From: Ciona intestinalis
Lineage: Eukaryota; Chordata; Ascidiacea; Phlebobranchia; Cionidae
Length of the DNA stretch: 64,000 nucleotides
Assembly (NCBI RefSeq): GCF_000224145.3
Contig: NC_020166.2
Coordinates: 2,659,561 to 2,723,560, forward strand
Direction of reading: 5' to 3'
The notes below the pieces were generated by a model, which saw nothing but the letters and a program-made list of their open reading frames with translations, had not been told where the DNA came from and made no database searches. Shown here in pieces: positions 52,701 through 63,844 of this stretch. The position numbers were made by a program, and so were the translations under genes. How positions within the stretch are numbered: position 1 is the first letter of the stretch; each line of letters opens with the position of its first letter.

Positions 52701-55700
52701 TGTTGTTTTTCTTTCACGCGAGGATAAAGTAAGTTACATTCACTTAATATCTCTATTAAAAATAAGTTAAATTGTAAGTTCACAGTGTTGCACAATCTAT
52801 TTTTACTACAGGTTACCCCATAGCTTCTATTTTATGCGGTGTACAAACCGAACCAGGCGGTGGAAGCACTGTTCAGTTTCTGGAGTCTTCTGTGTCTTTT
52901 ACTGATTGTAACTTTGCTAATGACATTCAAACTGCAATAGAACAGGTATATGATGTGGCATGTGGCTACTTACTTGCTTTATTTGACTGTATCTAATTTC
53001 TTGTTTAATTGAGGTTTTAAACAAAAGTATGTCATTTTAACTTAACACCGTTATAATAATTAAAAAATTAAAATTAAGAAAAAAAAATATTAGAAACAAT
53101 TGAAATTTATACTATTGTAACTTAAAAATATTATTAAAATAGGCCAGAAAGACAAATATTAATATACTCTATTTTGTTTGTTTCATTACAGCAAACCAGA
53201 CACACACTGTATCATGCAACCTCTGTTTAGTGGTGAACTGGTGACTCATTTCATGCATATCTTGTTATGCCCTATAACAACAATACATTACACCTCATAT
53301 ATAAGCTATTAGGGATATGATGTTTTACACGATATTTCAATTAAACCATGACAATAAATGACCTAATATTCTAAGTTGATAACATAATCTAAGCTCGGTT
53401 TTACAATGTTTGCATACTTAAATTTTATTAGACAAAAAAACTACTACTATACAACAAAATTCAGTTTGAAATTGCATAAATTTAACAGAAAAAGGTTAAG
53501 TCTGCCGCCACCTAGACGAGTCTATGTAAAATTAACATTATTATCAAATGTCTAGTTTACCATCTAAAAAAAAAATATCAATATTTTACAACTGGCAATT
53601 TAGTCTACACCTTTATTTAAGGATAATGGGTTTAGTGCACATAATTAATTTACATAATGCCTTGTTCCACCATGTTAAAAAAAAAAAATTTAGGTTAACA
53701 TCACAAATGTAACTGCAACCCAAATTGAAGAGGTTTTAACTGAGTTGGATCTAATCACGTCAGTGCCTGAAATTGTCAGCGACAACGACACAAACAATGT
53801 GGTTAACTTTATATCATCAGTTACCATGCTTGCTGGTGAAGGGGACATTCAGGTATTTTTATTTTAAACACCGTTGTTTTTTAATGATTTATACACTGTT
53901 TGTTTCTACTGATATAGTAAGGTAAAAAAAACAAAAAAAAACAATAGGACACCTTTTCATTCTATTTTCTCGTCCCACCAAATTGTGCAACTGCATATTC
54001 ACAGGTGACGGAAAACATTTATCAGAAAGTAGTTTCCATAGCTGACCACATAACTACAAAAATACAACTAACATCACCTGCTGGATCAGAGACTTCTCTT
54101 TTATCATCACTTGATTCCCTGGGTTTTCAAGTTGACGTTTCAACTACTCAATTCAACTTTTTAACTGAAAATATTGTGGCCCAGGTTTGTATAGTTTGTC
54201 CTAAAAAAATTTGAAAAAAAAATTAAAAAACTGATTGTACTGATTGTACCATACTCCATAGTTTTTATCAACTGTCGTTTTGCTGCTTATACCCAAATAG
54301 ATAAAAATAGATTGTGGCAAGCATAGCATAGTATCTCTTATAACAGTTTTCCTAAATGTTACCATGCACAGGGGTTTCAAACGCAAGTATTTGCTTGTAA
54401 GTTACTGATGTCATTTGTAGAATGTTCCTCATTTCACCACAAACTTTACAATTCTGCAATTTTGGCCTATTTTTTTGTCATAACTACAGTTATGCATTCT
54501 GCTATTCCTCATTAAATTATAAATTCTGAAAAAAAAAACTTAACACATTGTTTTGCAAACAAAAATAATGTTAATGGGTCTATTACTGAAGATCCCCTGC
54601 CCATTTATCTGTAAAGTTTATTCCCACAGGTACAAAATCAGAGTGTTATGAATTCAGCAAGATTTGAGCCAATGATATACGAGAACAGCAGCTCAGGGAA
54701 TCTAATTCAACCAATAAGAGTTGACATACCAGCAGTAGCAATACAAGCTGCTCTTAACAATCAAGGAATTTCTCGTAAGCGCAGAGCAGCGGAAGAAAAC
54801 ACAAAACTTGTTTTTATTCTCCATAGAGATTCTACCTTATTTCAAAACAAGGAGAGAGCCAATTGGGTAAGCTGTTTTTTCTTTTTTTTTCAAAGTTTAA
54901 TTTCTTTTGTTTTATTAAGTTTTTCTTTTAAAGTAGATTTGTCTGCCATAGCAGGGCAATGACATTCTTTGTTCATTGGTGTTCTGTTTTATACAACAAT
55001 TTCTCGCTTGCAATTTGTCACAAATGTAACTTTGTAGGTAAATATCTGATTTTTTAAACTTTTTGTATAGAGTAAAGTTTGGTTTCCCATAGAATGCCAC
55101 TGAGTTCGAACAATTGCAAAACACATTCTGAAAGACACATATGCCCACAATTGCAGCAGACTTAAGTTTTACACCCATATCCTTTGGGCCAAGTCAAAAC
55201 TGAAAAAGCAAGCCCTTTAACCACAATACTACGGCAATTTTATTTCTGATGGTTTTTTTTATTTTTTTCCAGGTTGCAAGTGCTACAGTGGGCAATACTT
55301 CTGTTTCAGGGTTTTCCAATGCAGTGAACATCACACATAGCACAGTTACTTTAAAAGTTGGGGAATTTTTTGATACCACAACTCAAAAAGTGAGAATGAA
55401 TGTTGATAATGACTAACCTTACATTTTTTTCTTCAATTTTTTTCTTTTTATTTTTTTGGTATTTAGTTTCTAAAATAAAAAAATATGTTCCGTATTTTCA
55501 TATAGAAAATGACTTTTTAAGTTTTGTAATTTTTTACATTAAATTTCAGACCATGTATACGAACAACACCTGTGTGTTTTGGGACTTCGCGACAAATTCT
55601 TGGTCCAAGGAAGGCTGTTGTTTGATTGAAAACTCGGTGCCAGCTCAATGTTCATGCAACCATCTCACTAACTTTGCTCTGCTAGTAGTAAGTGAAATGT

Positions 55701-58700
55701 AAAAAGACGTTTTGTGCATCTCATGAAATATACAATTTGTTGTAATCAAGAGAAAATGCATGGTGTATTTATGCAAAAAACATGCTTAAAATGTAGAATG
55801 CTATTATATAACAAGCGTAGTTTTACATTGAACACAATAGTTCATTTCTACACTGCATGTCAAACTCTTCAATGTAGTTTTCCCCACCACCTAACGGCAG
55901 CTATGTAACTAACTTACATAGATGGTTTCATGAAAACACATTTCAGAATGTACATGAAGTTCCGAAAGATGCAGTTCTTACAACGGTTTCCAACACTGGA
56001 TGTGTCTTTTCCATTGTCTTTTTAATAATCACTTTTGTAATTCTGGTTTCTTTCAAGTAAGTCAAGTAACAACTTTTTGAATTAAATGTAACTTTATCCT
56101 CGCGTGGCCAGAAAACGACAGTCCTTATAACACGGGTGTTCATACACCTGGTGCTAGCTTACAAGTTACTATGTTACTTTGTGGGTAATTATTTTTTTGG
56201 ATTTTTTCTCTTTTTTATGTATAGCTGATAGTTTGGACAATCCATTAGTGACCACTGGGTTGGAGCAATTGCGGTTAGTTGTCTTGCCTAAGGACACATA
56301 CACCCACAAAGGTAGCATTACCTCTGGGTTACAGGCAGGCCTACTAACCACTTTCTGTATACTGCAAAAAGACACCCATTACCAGCGGTGTTGAATAAAA
56401 CCAAAAAACGTATACTGTCCGAGGTGACCCTGGTCATGTCCGATGTTGCCCCGGTACTTGAGAGCCTTAGGAATTTGACCTTTTTCATGCATTTCTAGTT
56501 TGCTTTGGCAAGCGACTCTTCTACCTTTTTTCGGCAAAAGATCACCCTTTACAACAAACTAACATTTAAATTCATGTGACGCACATAAAAAAATTATTAG
56601 AAATTTTCAAAAAAACGTTCGAACCATCCCCGGTCTCCCATACGTGTTGCGTATTTATAAAGACTGCTGCAATATAACTTGACTATTTAAAACCTATGTA
56701 CCCACCATACTTCCATGGGCTCTGGGACATTTTTATCACTTACCAAAAATAACAGAAACAAAAAAAAATACACCAAAAAAAATTTTTATACGCAACAAAA
56801 GAAATTCAATGGACATATAAGAATTTTTTTTTTTACGAAACAAAGCAAAAAAATTATTAAACCTAACAATACAATAAAACATTTCAGAGAACTAAGAGAA
56901 AAAGCTCCCAATGAGACAATTATTAACATCAGCATCAACCAAGCATTGGTCTTCCTTGTCTTCATCTTAGGAGTTGATCTTCGGAGTAACACCAACATCT
57001 GCATCACGAGCACTGCGTTTCTTCATTACTTTAACTTAACAACATGGATGTGGACAGCTGTGTATGGATACATTCTCTTCACTGCTTTCGTAAAAGTAAG
57101 TAATCTTGTGTCTTTTCGCACTTGTTTCTCCTAATTGCATAGTGACTTGTTTTATTGCATGAGCTGTGTCTTTAGGCAGACTTTTGTTTCTATTAGAAGT
57201 TTAACTTGATAATGATTAAAGAAAAATGAATCCTTTATCTGCTAGGTGTAGCAACTACTCATATTTTTTCTCCAACTATAAATGTAAAAAGGTTTTTAAC
57301 TGTAAGCGTGTTTTAACAACTGTTGTTTTGTCGCTATATCCTGTCTTTTCATTAAAATATTTCTAAATCTTTGCCACCGTAATTGAAGAGACAAATAAAG
57401 TTGTTCATATTATAAATAAATTTTAATTTTTATAATACACCAGTCTTATAAAAACTATACTTATTAATTCAAAAAAATGGCATGTCTTTATATTTTATTT
57501 GGTCTTTAATATTTAAAAAATGGTCCTTAATATTTTACCTTGTTACGTTTTTCCAGATTGTAAACATAAGCATAGTGCGTGTCACCAAAACATTATACTT
57601 TCTGTCATATGGAATTCCTATTTTCATTGTTGGTGTAAACCTAGGCATCACTCTACCACTGTCAAAATCACCGGAGTACCCACCAATATGTGGAGCTGGT
57701 AAGATATCTGATTAACAAGTAACCCCATGCACTACAGTACTATACTGAAGACAAAGCTAAAAATGCAGGTGGTTTAAATCGAATTTGAACCATTATGGGT
57801 TGTTTAAATTGTCAGGCGGCGCCGTAGCATAGTTGTGGGCGCGCATGCCTCTAACCCGGAGGTAATGTGTTCAAGGCTCATCTCTACCACCATAGTGCGC
57901 ATATATGTCATTGGGCAAGATACTTAAAGGCAATTTATTGCTTTAACTCAGTGGTCACTAATGGGCTGTCTAAATTATCAGTAATATATATAAAAAAAAA
58001 GAAAAATCCAAAAACCTTATCACCCACAAAGTAACATGCATGGTAACGTGTAAGTTAGCACGAGGTGCATAAAACATAACACCCATGTTATAGCGACTGT
58101 TGTTTTCCAGCCAGGAAAATTTAGATTCACATTACACCACTGGGCAATTTAACTGAAAATATATAGCTTGCAAATGCAAGACATACCAAAATGTCTGGTG
58201 CAGTTTTACAGTGTTGGAAAGGTTGCTTATTATTAACACTTATAATACCAAATGCTAGAAACATTTTGTTCGTGAAAAAGAACTAAATGATTGCTTCTCC
58301 TGTGTATATTTTTTCGAAATTGGTCTGCTATTCTGTTAAAAAATAAGTGCTATTTATTTATTTTATGTGCAGAAGTTGTAGGCTTTAGAAAAGTTCTTTA
58401 ACCTTTTACATAAATGCCAGGTTAGTGATGATTCATCTTCTTCGTTTAAAATAAAATTGCATAATTTTTATCGGAAATATCAAGAGAACAACCAATACTG
58501 CATTTTTTACTAAAACATGGCTCCATGCTTTTCCGTTTAATAAAAAAATTGCACTATTTTTAATCTGTTTTATTTTGTTCAGAAATAACAGAACAACCAA
58601 CATCCGCATTTCTTGCTGAGACTCACTGTTGGTTACATGGAATATCCCTGTATATTTCCTTTTTACTCCCTGTAGGTCTTGTTCTGCTGCTAAATATTGT

Positions 58701-60198
58701 AATATTTTTTCTCGTTATTCGAAATATAACTTGGAATAGAAAGAGGGTGAGTTGGAGTATTTTTAATTTGTTGTCTGTATTTAATGTTATTTTTATTTTA
58801 AAGTTATTTAAATTGTTTGTTTTTTTTATAAAATGCTAAAAATAGTGCAACATATGATAGAATCTCTGTGTTTTAAGTTATTATTATTTTAAAGTTAAAT
58901 AAATATCATTATTAAAAGTTATTAAAATTGTTGTGTTTTTTTTATAAAATGGTGCAACATATGATAGAATCTTCTATACAATGAAGATAAATAATGAACA
59001 ATTAAAATAAAAGGAAAACAGAAAATTTTCCATTTTTTGTCTCATACAGCTTGTAACAAAAATTGCGCATTGTAATTTAAAAAAATAATTTTAACTAAAT
59101 TTAACCTTTTTGTACAGGTTAAAGTAAACGAACACACTGTAACTAGCAAAGTGTTTTAAAATCGTATTTTGTTTAAATTAGTTCTTATTTTTACCATAGG
59201 TTCAATCAACAATGCAAAAGCGAACTGCTGGGCAACATTTACTTATGGCATGTACATTGGCAGGCACGCTTGGTTTTGTATGGGTACTTGGTTATTTTAT
59301 GATACTATCTAATGATGACACTTTTATTTTGGTCATGAGTTGGGTTTTCACTATAGCTGCAACTTTAGAAGTAAGTGAGAAATGATATTAAATAAAAAAG
59401 GCAAAGGAATAAAATAAGTTCTGTGTTGTTATCTGGCTTAAGCAAATTATATAAAAAAGTTTTGTAAAAAAATTGTATAAGCCACATTTGAAAAAAATGT
59501 GAAGTAAATTTTAAAGCTATTTTATGAAAAATTCTGTTAAGAATGTTAGCTACAATAATAATTGTGTGGGCATCTGTATTACAGTAAACATTTGGTTATA
59601 TGTCATGCATAAAATGCTTGTAACAAAAATTAAAAAGTGTTGGAAATTTTACTGATACAACTTTGTGAAGGTAGAATTACTCTAACAGTGGAGTAGGCTA
59701 CTAGTACTGACACAATTTATTTTCTTATTTTCATAAATAGTTTTATGTCAATATGGTATGTTTGACATTCTGTACACAGTGTTAATATCGTGCAATGGTT
59801 TTACAGGATTTTTTTTCTAATTTTCATCAAGTAAAAATGTTATATCAATATGGTATGTACCCAATTCTGTGCAGGGTGTTAGTATTTTCTTTCTTGTATG
59901 TGTGCGGCGAAATGATGTCCGTAAATTATGGTGGAAACCACTCCGCGACAACGTACTGCGACCTTTTGTTGGACCACTAAGAAGCTCACCTGTTACTGGG
60001 AGATACCTTGTAACAAAAAGTAAAACCACAAATGCTAAAACAGAAACTGGGTCAAATGCTGATATAGCAACTGCGTCAAATATTGAAATGTCAACTGGGA
60101 CAAACGTTGAGACAGTAACTGCGTCAAACGTTGAAATATCAACTGGGACAAATGCTGAGACAGTAACTGGCACTTCTAGAGCTGAAACTGTAATTTGA
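48937..60198 (+). CDS. Adhesion GPCR with Sushi-like and EGF domains, 1144 aa, 18 exons
   Basis: Exons: 48937-48988, 49291-49647, 50159-50335, 50705-51202, 51607-51771, 52152-52253, 52813-52946, 53694-53852, 54005-54184, 54630-54866, 55273-55389, 55550-55687, 55947-56056, 56888-57095, 57557-57698, 58583-58746, 59200-59370, 59875-60198; 3435 nt in frame. Order: signal peptide (1-17), an unassigned Ser/Asn-rich domain, a Sushi-like module (137-195), four EGF modules in one exon, two or three with calcium motifs (DIDEC, DINEC; 196-361), a further EGF-like unit, a long GAIN region, and a GPS (CVFWDF...CSCNHLTNFALLV, cleavage expected at HL/T). Seven helices follow (about 785-1050), with VWVLGYF in helix 6 and GVSIFFLVCVRR in helix 7. 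RKRR at 657-660 inside the GAIN region may be a furin site. The tail has an 8-residue repeat. It is closest in plan to the vertebrate ADGRE/ADGRL4 type. An unpaired acceptor lies 10 nt before the ATG. Confidence 0.9.
49130..49240 (+). mobile_element. SINE tail, adhesion GPCR intron 1
   Basis: GGTAACTCGTAAGCTGGCAC through TTCCGGCCACGCAAGAATAA to CATTCATTC. Confidence 0.8.
49678..49708. repeat. AT dinucleotide microsatellite
   Basis: About 15 AT units, 30 bp after the exon 2 donor of the adhesion GPCR. Confidence 0.95.
49797..50132 (+). mobile_element. SINE, full length (representative description)
   Basis: The head is tRNA-like: an A-box region CTTAGCACAGTTAGTTAGTG and B box GGTAATCGGTTCAAGGCTC. 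Next come TTTTTGGGCAAGAAACTTAA, CCAGTGGTCACTAATGGG, an A-rich stretch, CACCCACAAAGTAACATAC, a GGTGTATGAAACAGAACAC block and a (CATT)n end. This matches the Ciona SINE class (recalled as Cics-1, not verified). It is not a tRNA gene, since the cloverleaf is incomplete and followed by the SINE body. Confidence 0.9.
52310..52560. repeat. Repeat family C, subgroup 2, adhesion GPCR intron 6
   Basis: TTTATTTGTCTCTTCGATTACG and AGCGACAAAACAACAGTTGT match 57300-57450 in reverse and 37285-37415. The front segment TTTGATTACGGTAGCG is also repeated within it. Confidence 0.65.
52612..52745 (+). mobile_element. SINE tail, adhesion GPCR intron 6
   Basis: CACAAAGTAACATACATGGTA through CACGCGAGGATAAAGTAAG. 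Confidence 0.8.
53913..53980 (-). mobile_element. MITE family A left-end fragment, adhesion GPCR intron 8
   Basis: GACACCTTTTCATTCTATTTT and CTCGTCCCACC remain behind an A-rich run. It is the only MITE trace found right of 47.3 kb. Confidence 0.65.
54950..55240 (-). mobile_element. SINE, old and decayed, adhesion GPCR intron 10
   Basis: TGGTGTTCTGTTTTATACA, AATGTAACTTTGTAGGTAA and ACACATATGCCCACAA keep family order. Confidence 0.6.
56083..56365 (-). mobile_element. SINE, adhesion GPCR intron 13
   Basis: ACTTTATCCTCGCGTGGCCAG through CCATTAGTGACCACTGGGTT to a shortened head. Confidence 0.88.
57300..57450. repeat. Repeat family C, subgroup 2, adhesion GPCR intron 14
   Basis: AACAACTGTTGTTTTGTCGCT and AATTGAAGAGACAAATAAAG are the reverse complement of blocks at 52310-52560. 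Confidence 0.65.
57815..58125 (+). mobile_element. SINE, full length, adhesion GPCR intron 15
   Basis: GGCGGCGCCGTAGCATAGTTG head, B box GGTAATGTGTTCAAGGCTC and tail block GTTAGCACGAGGTGCATAAA. Confidence 0.9.
59119..59160 (+). other. Possible alternative terminal exon of the adhesion GPCR
   Basis: An acceptor (TTTTTGTACAG) opens a phase-0 frame VKVNEHTVTSKVF then stop. Spliced to exon 16 it would end the receptor after helix 5. It may be a chance acceptor. Confidence 0.25.
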
Positions 60199-60615
60199 GG
60201 GGAAGGTATTCAAGCATGACCACTTTTGTGTTGGATTGACGGAGTTTAACACTGTGGCTCTTCTAATGTAAATGATGCTACGAAAATGCTTCTTCACATA
60301 TTAACATAATCTAACTCAATCGTTAATTTTAAACATTAAAAATACAGGGTTTAATAGTGTGTCTGAAAATGTACTATGGTTTACAATAACAGGTACTTTT
60401 TATTTGAAATGCCTAGAATAGGGTGCAATTTACATTTTTTCATGACACTTTTTCAAATTTTTTATCGTTATTTAAAATGTTTTAGTCCCGCCTCAAATGG
60501 TTGTTTACTACAGGTATTTAAATTGCTGTTGTTTTACTACTATATTATTTTTTTTTATGTAAAAAACAACAGAAAAACATATGTTATTGGTAAATAAATC
60601 TTATTTTCCTGATGC
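60199..60615 (+). other. Adhesion GPCR 3' untranslated region
   Basis: AT-rich sequence after the stop with AATAAA at about 60593-60598. Confidence 0.5.
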
Positions 60616-61480
60616 TTATTATTTAAGGTAACATTTTAACTTTACTATCTTCTTTAATCATACACAATATTTCTATAAACCTCTACTATCTTAATGTGTT
60701 TCTGATCTATTTTATTATTTATACCCCATACACAGAAAGAAACTGTTAAAAATGTGCATTTTTTATTAATATTTTCATTTGCAAGTTTTGCAAGCAACGC
60801 AATATACAGCAAACACGAGAAGTATAACACAAATTGTAACAAAAGTAAAGAAAAGAAATTGTAAAAAATTTCTAGCAAAATAAATTTTGTCACAATTAAC
60901 ATTTAAAAAACTGAGAATTTTGTCTCTGCACCAGTAAAAATAATATTTGGCTAATTTTAAAAGGGATATTTCGGTATATAAATTTTGTTTAGTACAACTT
61001 CTAATGTGTTTTTAAACAGTTTACCGTTATAGCTAACGAAATGCACAATCCGCAAAGGTATAAGAATTAAAGGAATACCTAAATATTAACTTTAGTTAGT
61101 AGTTAGTTCATAGGCTATTAGTTTATAGTTGGTAATGGATACCTGTTTGGCTAACTGTTGCTAATTGTTAAAAAAAAACTTTAAGAGCTAAATAAAAATA
61201 TTAATACTATCTATCACACAATTTTAAAAAGTATCCATAGCCTTTTACTTTTAACAATATTTTTTACAACATACTGCTACTTGTATAAATAAAATAATAC
61301 TTATTAGTGTACTAAAATTTGTCAGTCTTCTGGCATCACATATATAAAGCAAACACTGCATGAGAATAGATATGCTGATACATGTAGTAAGGTGCTACTA
61401 TTTCCTAAGGTTGGAAGAGCAGTGTGTATTATAATCAAGAGGCACAGGCAGGATTAGCCTTATAAAAGCTGAATCAAAAA
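60616..61480. other. Intergenic AT-rich region
   Basis: It lies between two convergent genes (the GPCR on +, the calumenin-like gene on -). No gene or known repeat is seen. Confidence 0.4.
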
Positions 61481-61485
61481 GGATT

Positions 61486-61735
61486 TTTAGCTATTGTGTC
61501 TTGTATACAGATACAACTCTGTCAAATTTCAGGTGCCAATTCAAGCAGTCAGAATTGGTAGGAAAAAGGTAGAAAAATAATTTAGTTCATACTTTCTAAT
61601 ACCAAATCATTTTTAGGTTATTGTGTCTTGAATACAGATACAGCTCTGTCAAATTTCAGTTGCCAATTGCAATTAAAGCAGTAACAATTAGTAGGCAGCC
61701 AATTTAGTACATAAAATACTTTCCAAAATTAATTT
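61486..61735. repeat. Tandem duplication, two ~125-bp units
   Basis: Units start near 61486 and 61613; shared blocks are ATTGTGTCTTG, ATACAGATACA, CTCTGTCAAATTTCAG and TGCCAATT. It lies just beyond the 3' end of the calumenin-like gene, possibly in its 3' UTR. Confidence 0.85.
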
Positions 61736-61785
61736 TACTTAAAAAAAGCATTTTATGTACTTTATATTTTCAGCCTGCTCCAAAC

Positions 61786-62721
61786 TTAAAACTCCTGATG
61801 TCGTTTTAAAGCCTCTCCCCAGTCAGTGGCTTGAGAACCAACAAAGGTGTCATGATGGTTTAATATTTCCTCTTTACTGAGTTCTCCATCCTTATCATCA
61901 TCTGCCGTATAAACAAGATGTTTTGCTTCAGCTGAAGCGTGGTCATAATCCGCTGGAAGAATCCAATCTTTAATTTCTGTTACGTCCATTTTCCCGTCTC
62001 CATTTGTATCTCTGATGTCCTTAAACTGCTCTTCTTCATGGACGACCCACTCGAGATTTTCTTTCTCATCGTCATCCCTCCTCATGTCTCCGATGTACTC
62101 TTTCACATCCACAAAACCATCTTTATTCTTATCAATGTCCTCCAAAGTCTCTCTAGCGACTAGATCTCGCATGTGCTCAAACTCCTCTGGATGCAGGAAT
62201 GCTTTAAACTCTTCCTTTGTGCAACGATCATCTTTATCAACATCTGCCTCCCTAAATCTCCTGTGATCTCTCTCCGTCATCTTCCGGTAACTTTCCGAAT
62301 CTTCTCCATTAACTTGCTCCTGATCATCTTCAAGAAACCCAAACGTTGTGACTTTATATTCATCCCAATGGACCATATTGTCGTTATTTTTATCATAAAT
62401 TTTAAACTGTTTCTCCGCATCTTCGTCTACGTATCTCTTTTGTGTGAATTTAATCCACTCCAAAAGTTCAGTTTCTGTCACTTGACCATTCCTATTTTTA
62501 TCCACCTGATCCACAATGATCCCAAGCCGCCTCTTGCTCTCTTCTTCCGGGAGCTCATCAAGCTCTTCTGCCTGATCTTTTCCAAGAAATGCCTCATGAT
62601 CATATTCCGGAGAACCTGGTTCTTTGTCGCTCAGTTTTGGATCCAAAACTCTATCTTGCCTAGCAACCCCAGCAAAAGCTGCTGAAGCCACCAGAAGAAT
62701 AACAACACACCTTATCAACAT
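61786..62721 (-). CDS. calu: Calumenin/reticulocalbin-like EF-hand protein, 311 aa, intronless
   Basis: A single frame of 311 residues. A signal peptide (1-19, MLIRCVVILLVASAAFAGV) is followed by six EF-hand loops: DKNRNGQVTETE, DKNNDNMVHWDE, DVDKDDRCTKEE, DKNKDGFVDVKE, DTNGDGKMDVTE and DDDKDGELSKEE. The C-terminus RHQEF corresponds to the HDEF-type retention signal of calumenins. The CREC family comprises low-affinity calcium-binding chaperones of the secretory pathway, usually about 315 residues, so this is full length. The third loop (DDR where DKDG is usual) may bind calcium weakly. Calumenin fits slightly better than reticulocalbin because of the terminal F. The lack of introns could mean an old retrocopy. 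Its first 56 codons recur at 63586-63753. Confidence 0.93.
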   Translation of the reverse strand: MLIRCVVILLVASAAFAGVARQDRVLDPKLSDKEPGSPEYDHEAFLGKDQAEELDELPEEESKRRLGIIVDQVDKNRNGQVTETELLEWIKFTQKRYVDEDAEKQFKIYDKNNDNMVHWDEYKVTTFGFLEDDQEQVNGEDSESYRKMTERDHRRFREADVDKDDRCTKEEFKAFLHPEEFEHMRDLVARETLEDIDKNKDGFVDVKEYIGDMRRDDDEKENLEWVVHEEEQFKDIRDTNGDGKMDVTEIKDWILPADYDHASAEAKHLVYTADDDKDGELSKEEILNHHDTFVGSQATDWGEALKRHQEF

Positions 62722-62814
62722 TTTGTTTTATAAAACAGTCAGAGGTCCAACTACCAGAAAAAGTATAGAATGAATGATTAATACCGTTTTTTATTATTTT
62801 TCTATACGGCTGTC

Positions 62815-62875
62815 AGTCATTAGGGTTGGAGCAATTACAGTTAAGTTTTTTGCCTAAGAACACATACGCCCACAG
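62815..62875 (-). mobile_element. SINE fragment upstream of the calumenin-like gene
   Basis: TTAGGGTTGGAGCAATTACAG through ACACATACGCCCACAG. It stops abruptly where the duplicate at 63845 continues. Confidence 0.75.
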
Positions 62876-63535
62876 TCATAGGCGCCAAGTTTTGCTTCAT
62901 TCATGGGGTGGCCGGCTATAGTGACGTAAAAATCGTATGACGTAATAATCATTATGACGTCATAGATGACGGCAAATGTTTAGAGCAGCGCTTCATGTGC
63001 GAGGACATGCAACACGGCAAAGTATTGTTCAGTGCGCGAATAAGCAACATAATATTAATTGGGTTGCCTTAGCAGATTGTTTATTACAACATAGTAGCGA
63101 TTGTGACGTGAATTTTCAGGGTCATAATACCAATTGACGCGTTGATTGTTTGCATCACAATAGCGATTGACGGGTTCATTGTAAACCTTGCAAAAGTAAA
63201 CTAAATGCGCGTGTTTTATGTTTGAGGTCAGTAAAGAATAAAGTAGCTGTGTTTTATTAAACGTTTATATTGGGATTGGCGTATTTGGCCATAATTACAC
63301 TGACTTACCAATTGTTTTCTCCCAATCAAAACAGTTTAATGTTGTTTACTGCAGCAACACGTTTGCCGATCGCAATGGGTGTTCCACGAGTACAACATTC
63401 TGTACTTACAAAGTTTTAAATGTCATTTTTATGATTGTAAAAATAAGAACGGTCCTCAAACCTTCGTTTTATATTTGCATTTCAATTTTGAAAAAAAAAA
63501 CAACGATCTTCCGACGTGCATAAACATTTCACCTT
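62876..63535. other. Spacer between the calumenin-like gene and its partial copy
   Basis: No gene is seen. A perfect CRE octamer within TTATGACGTCATAG lies near 62954, with several ATGACGTA and TTGACG variants between 62920 and 63170. Confidence 0.4.
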
Positions 63536-63585
63536 NNNNNNNNNNNNNNNNNNNNNNNNNNNNNNNNNNNNNNNNNNNNNNNNNN
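63536..63585. other. Assembly gap (50 N)
   Basis: Fifty unknown bases cut the duplicated calumenin-like sequence. Confidence 0.99.
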
Positions 63586-63753
63586 CTCATCAAGCTCTTC
63601 TGCCTGATCTTTTCCAAGAAATGCCTCATGATCATATTCCGGAGAAACTGGTTCTTTGTCGCTCAGTTTTGGATCCAAAACTCTATCTTGCCTAGCAACC
63701 CCAGCAAAAGCTGCTGAAGCCACCAGAAGAATAACAACACACCTTATCAACAT
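63586..63753 (-). pseudogene. Partial duplicate of the calumenin-like gene (cut by a gap)
   Basis: The first 56 codons match 62554-62721 with one amino-acid change (KEPGSP to KEPVSP). The remainder is hidden by the gap or absent. It could be a true recent duplicate, a truncated copy, or the other haplotype left in the assembly, so the pseudogene label is provisional. Confidence 0.5.
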
Positions 63754-63844
63754 TTTGTTTTATAAAACAGTCAGAGGTCCAACTACCAGAAAAAGTATAG
63801 AATGAATGATTAATACCGTTTTTTATTATTTTTCTATACGGCTG

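Noticed and set aside
53160-53700. An extra adhesion GPCR exon after the acceptor TTTCATTACAG
   Set aside because: The frames after it stop early in the needed phase, and exons 7 and 8 already join in phase 0.
59817-60173. 118-residue - strand frame with repeated VSAFVPVDIS motifs
   Set aside because: It is the antisense shadow of the repeat in the adhesion GPCR tail.
62015-62685. Two long + strand frames opposite the calumenin-like gene
   Set aside because: They are shadows of the - strand gene, whose six EF-hands leave no doubt about the coding strand.
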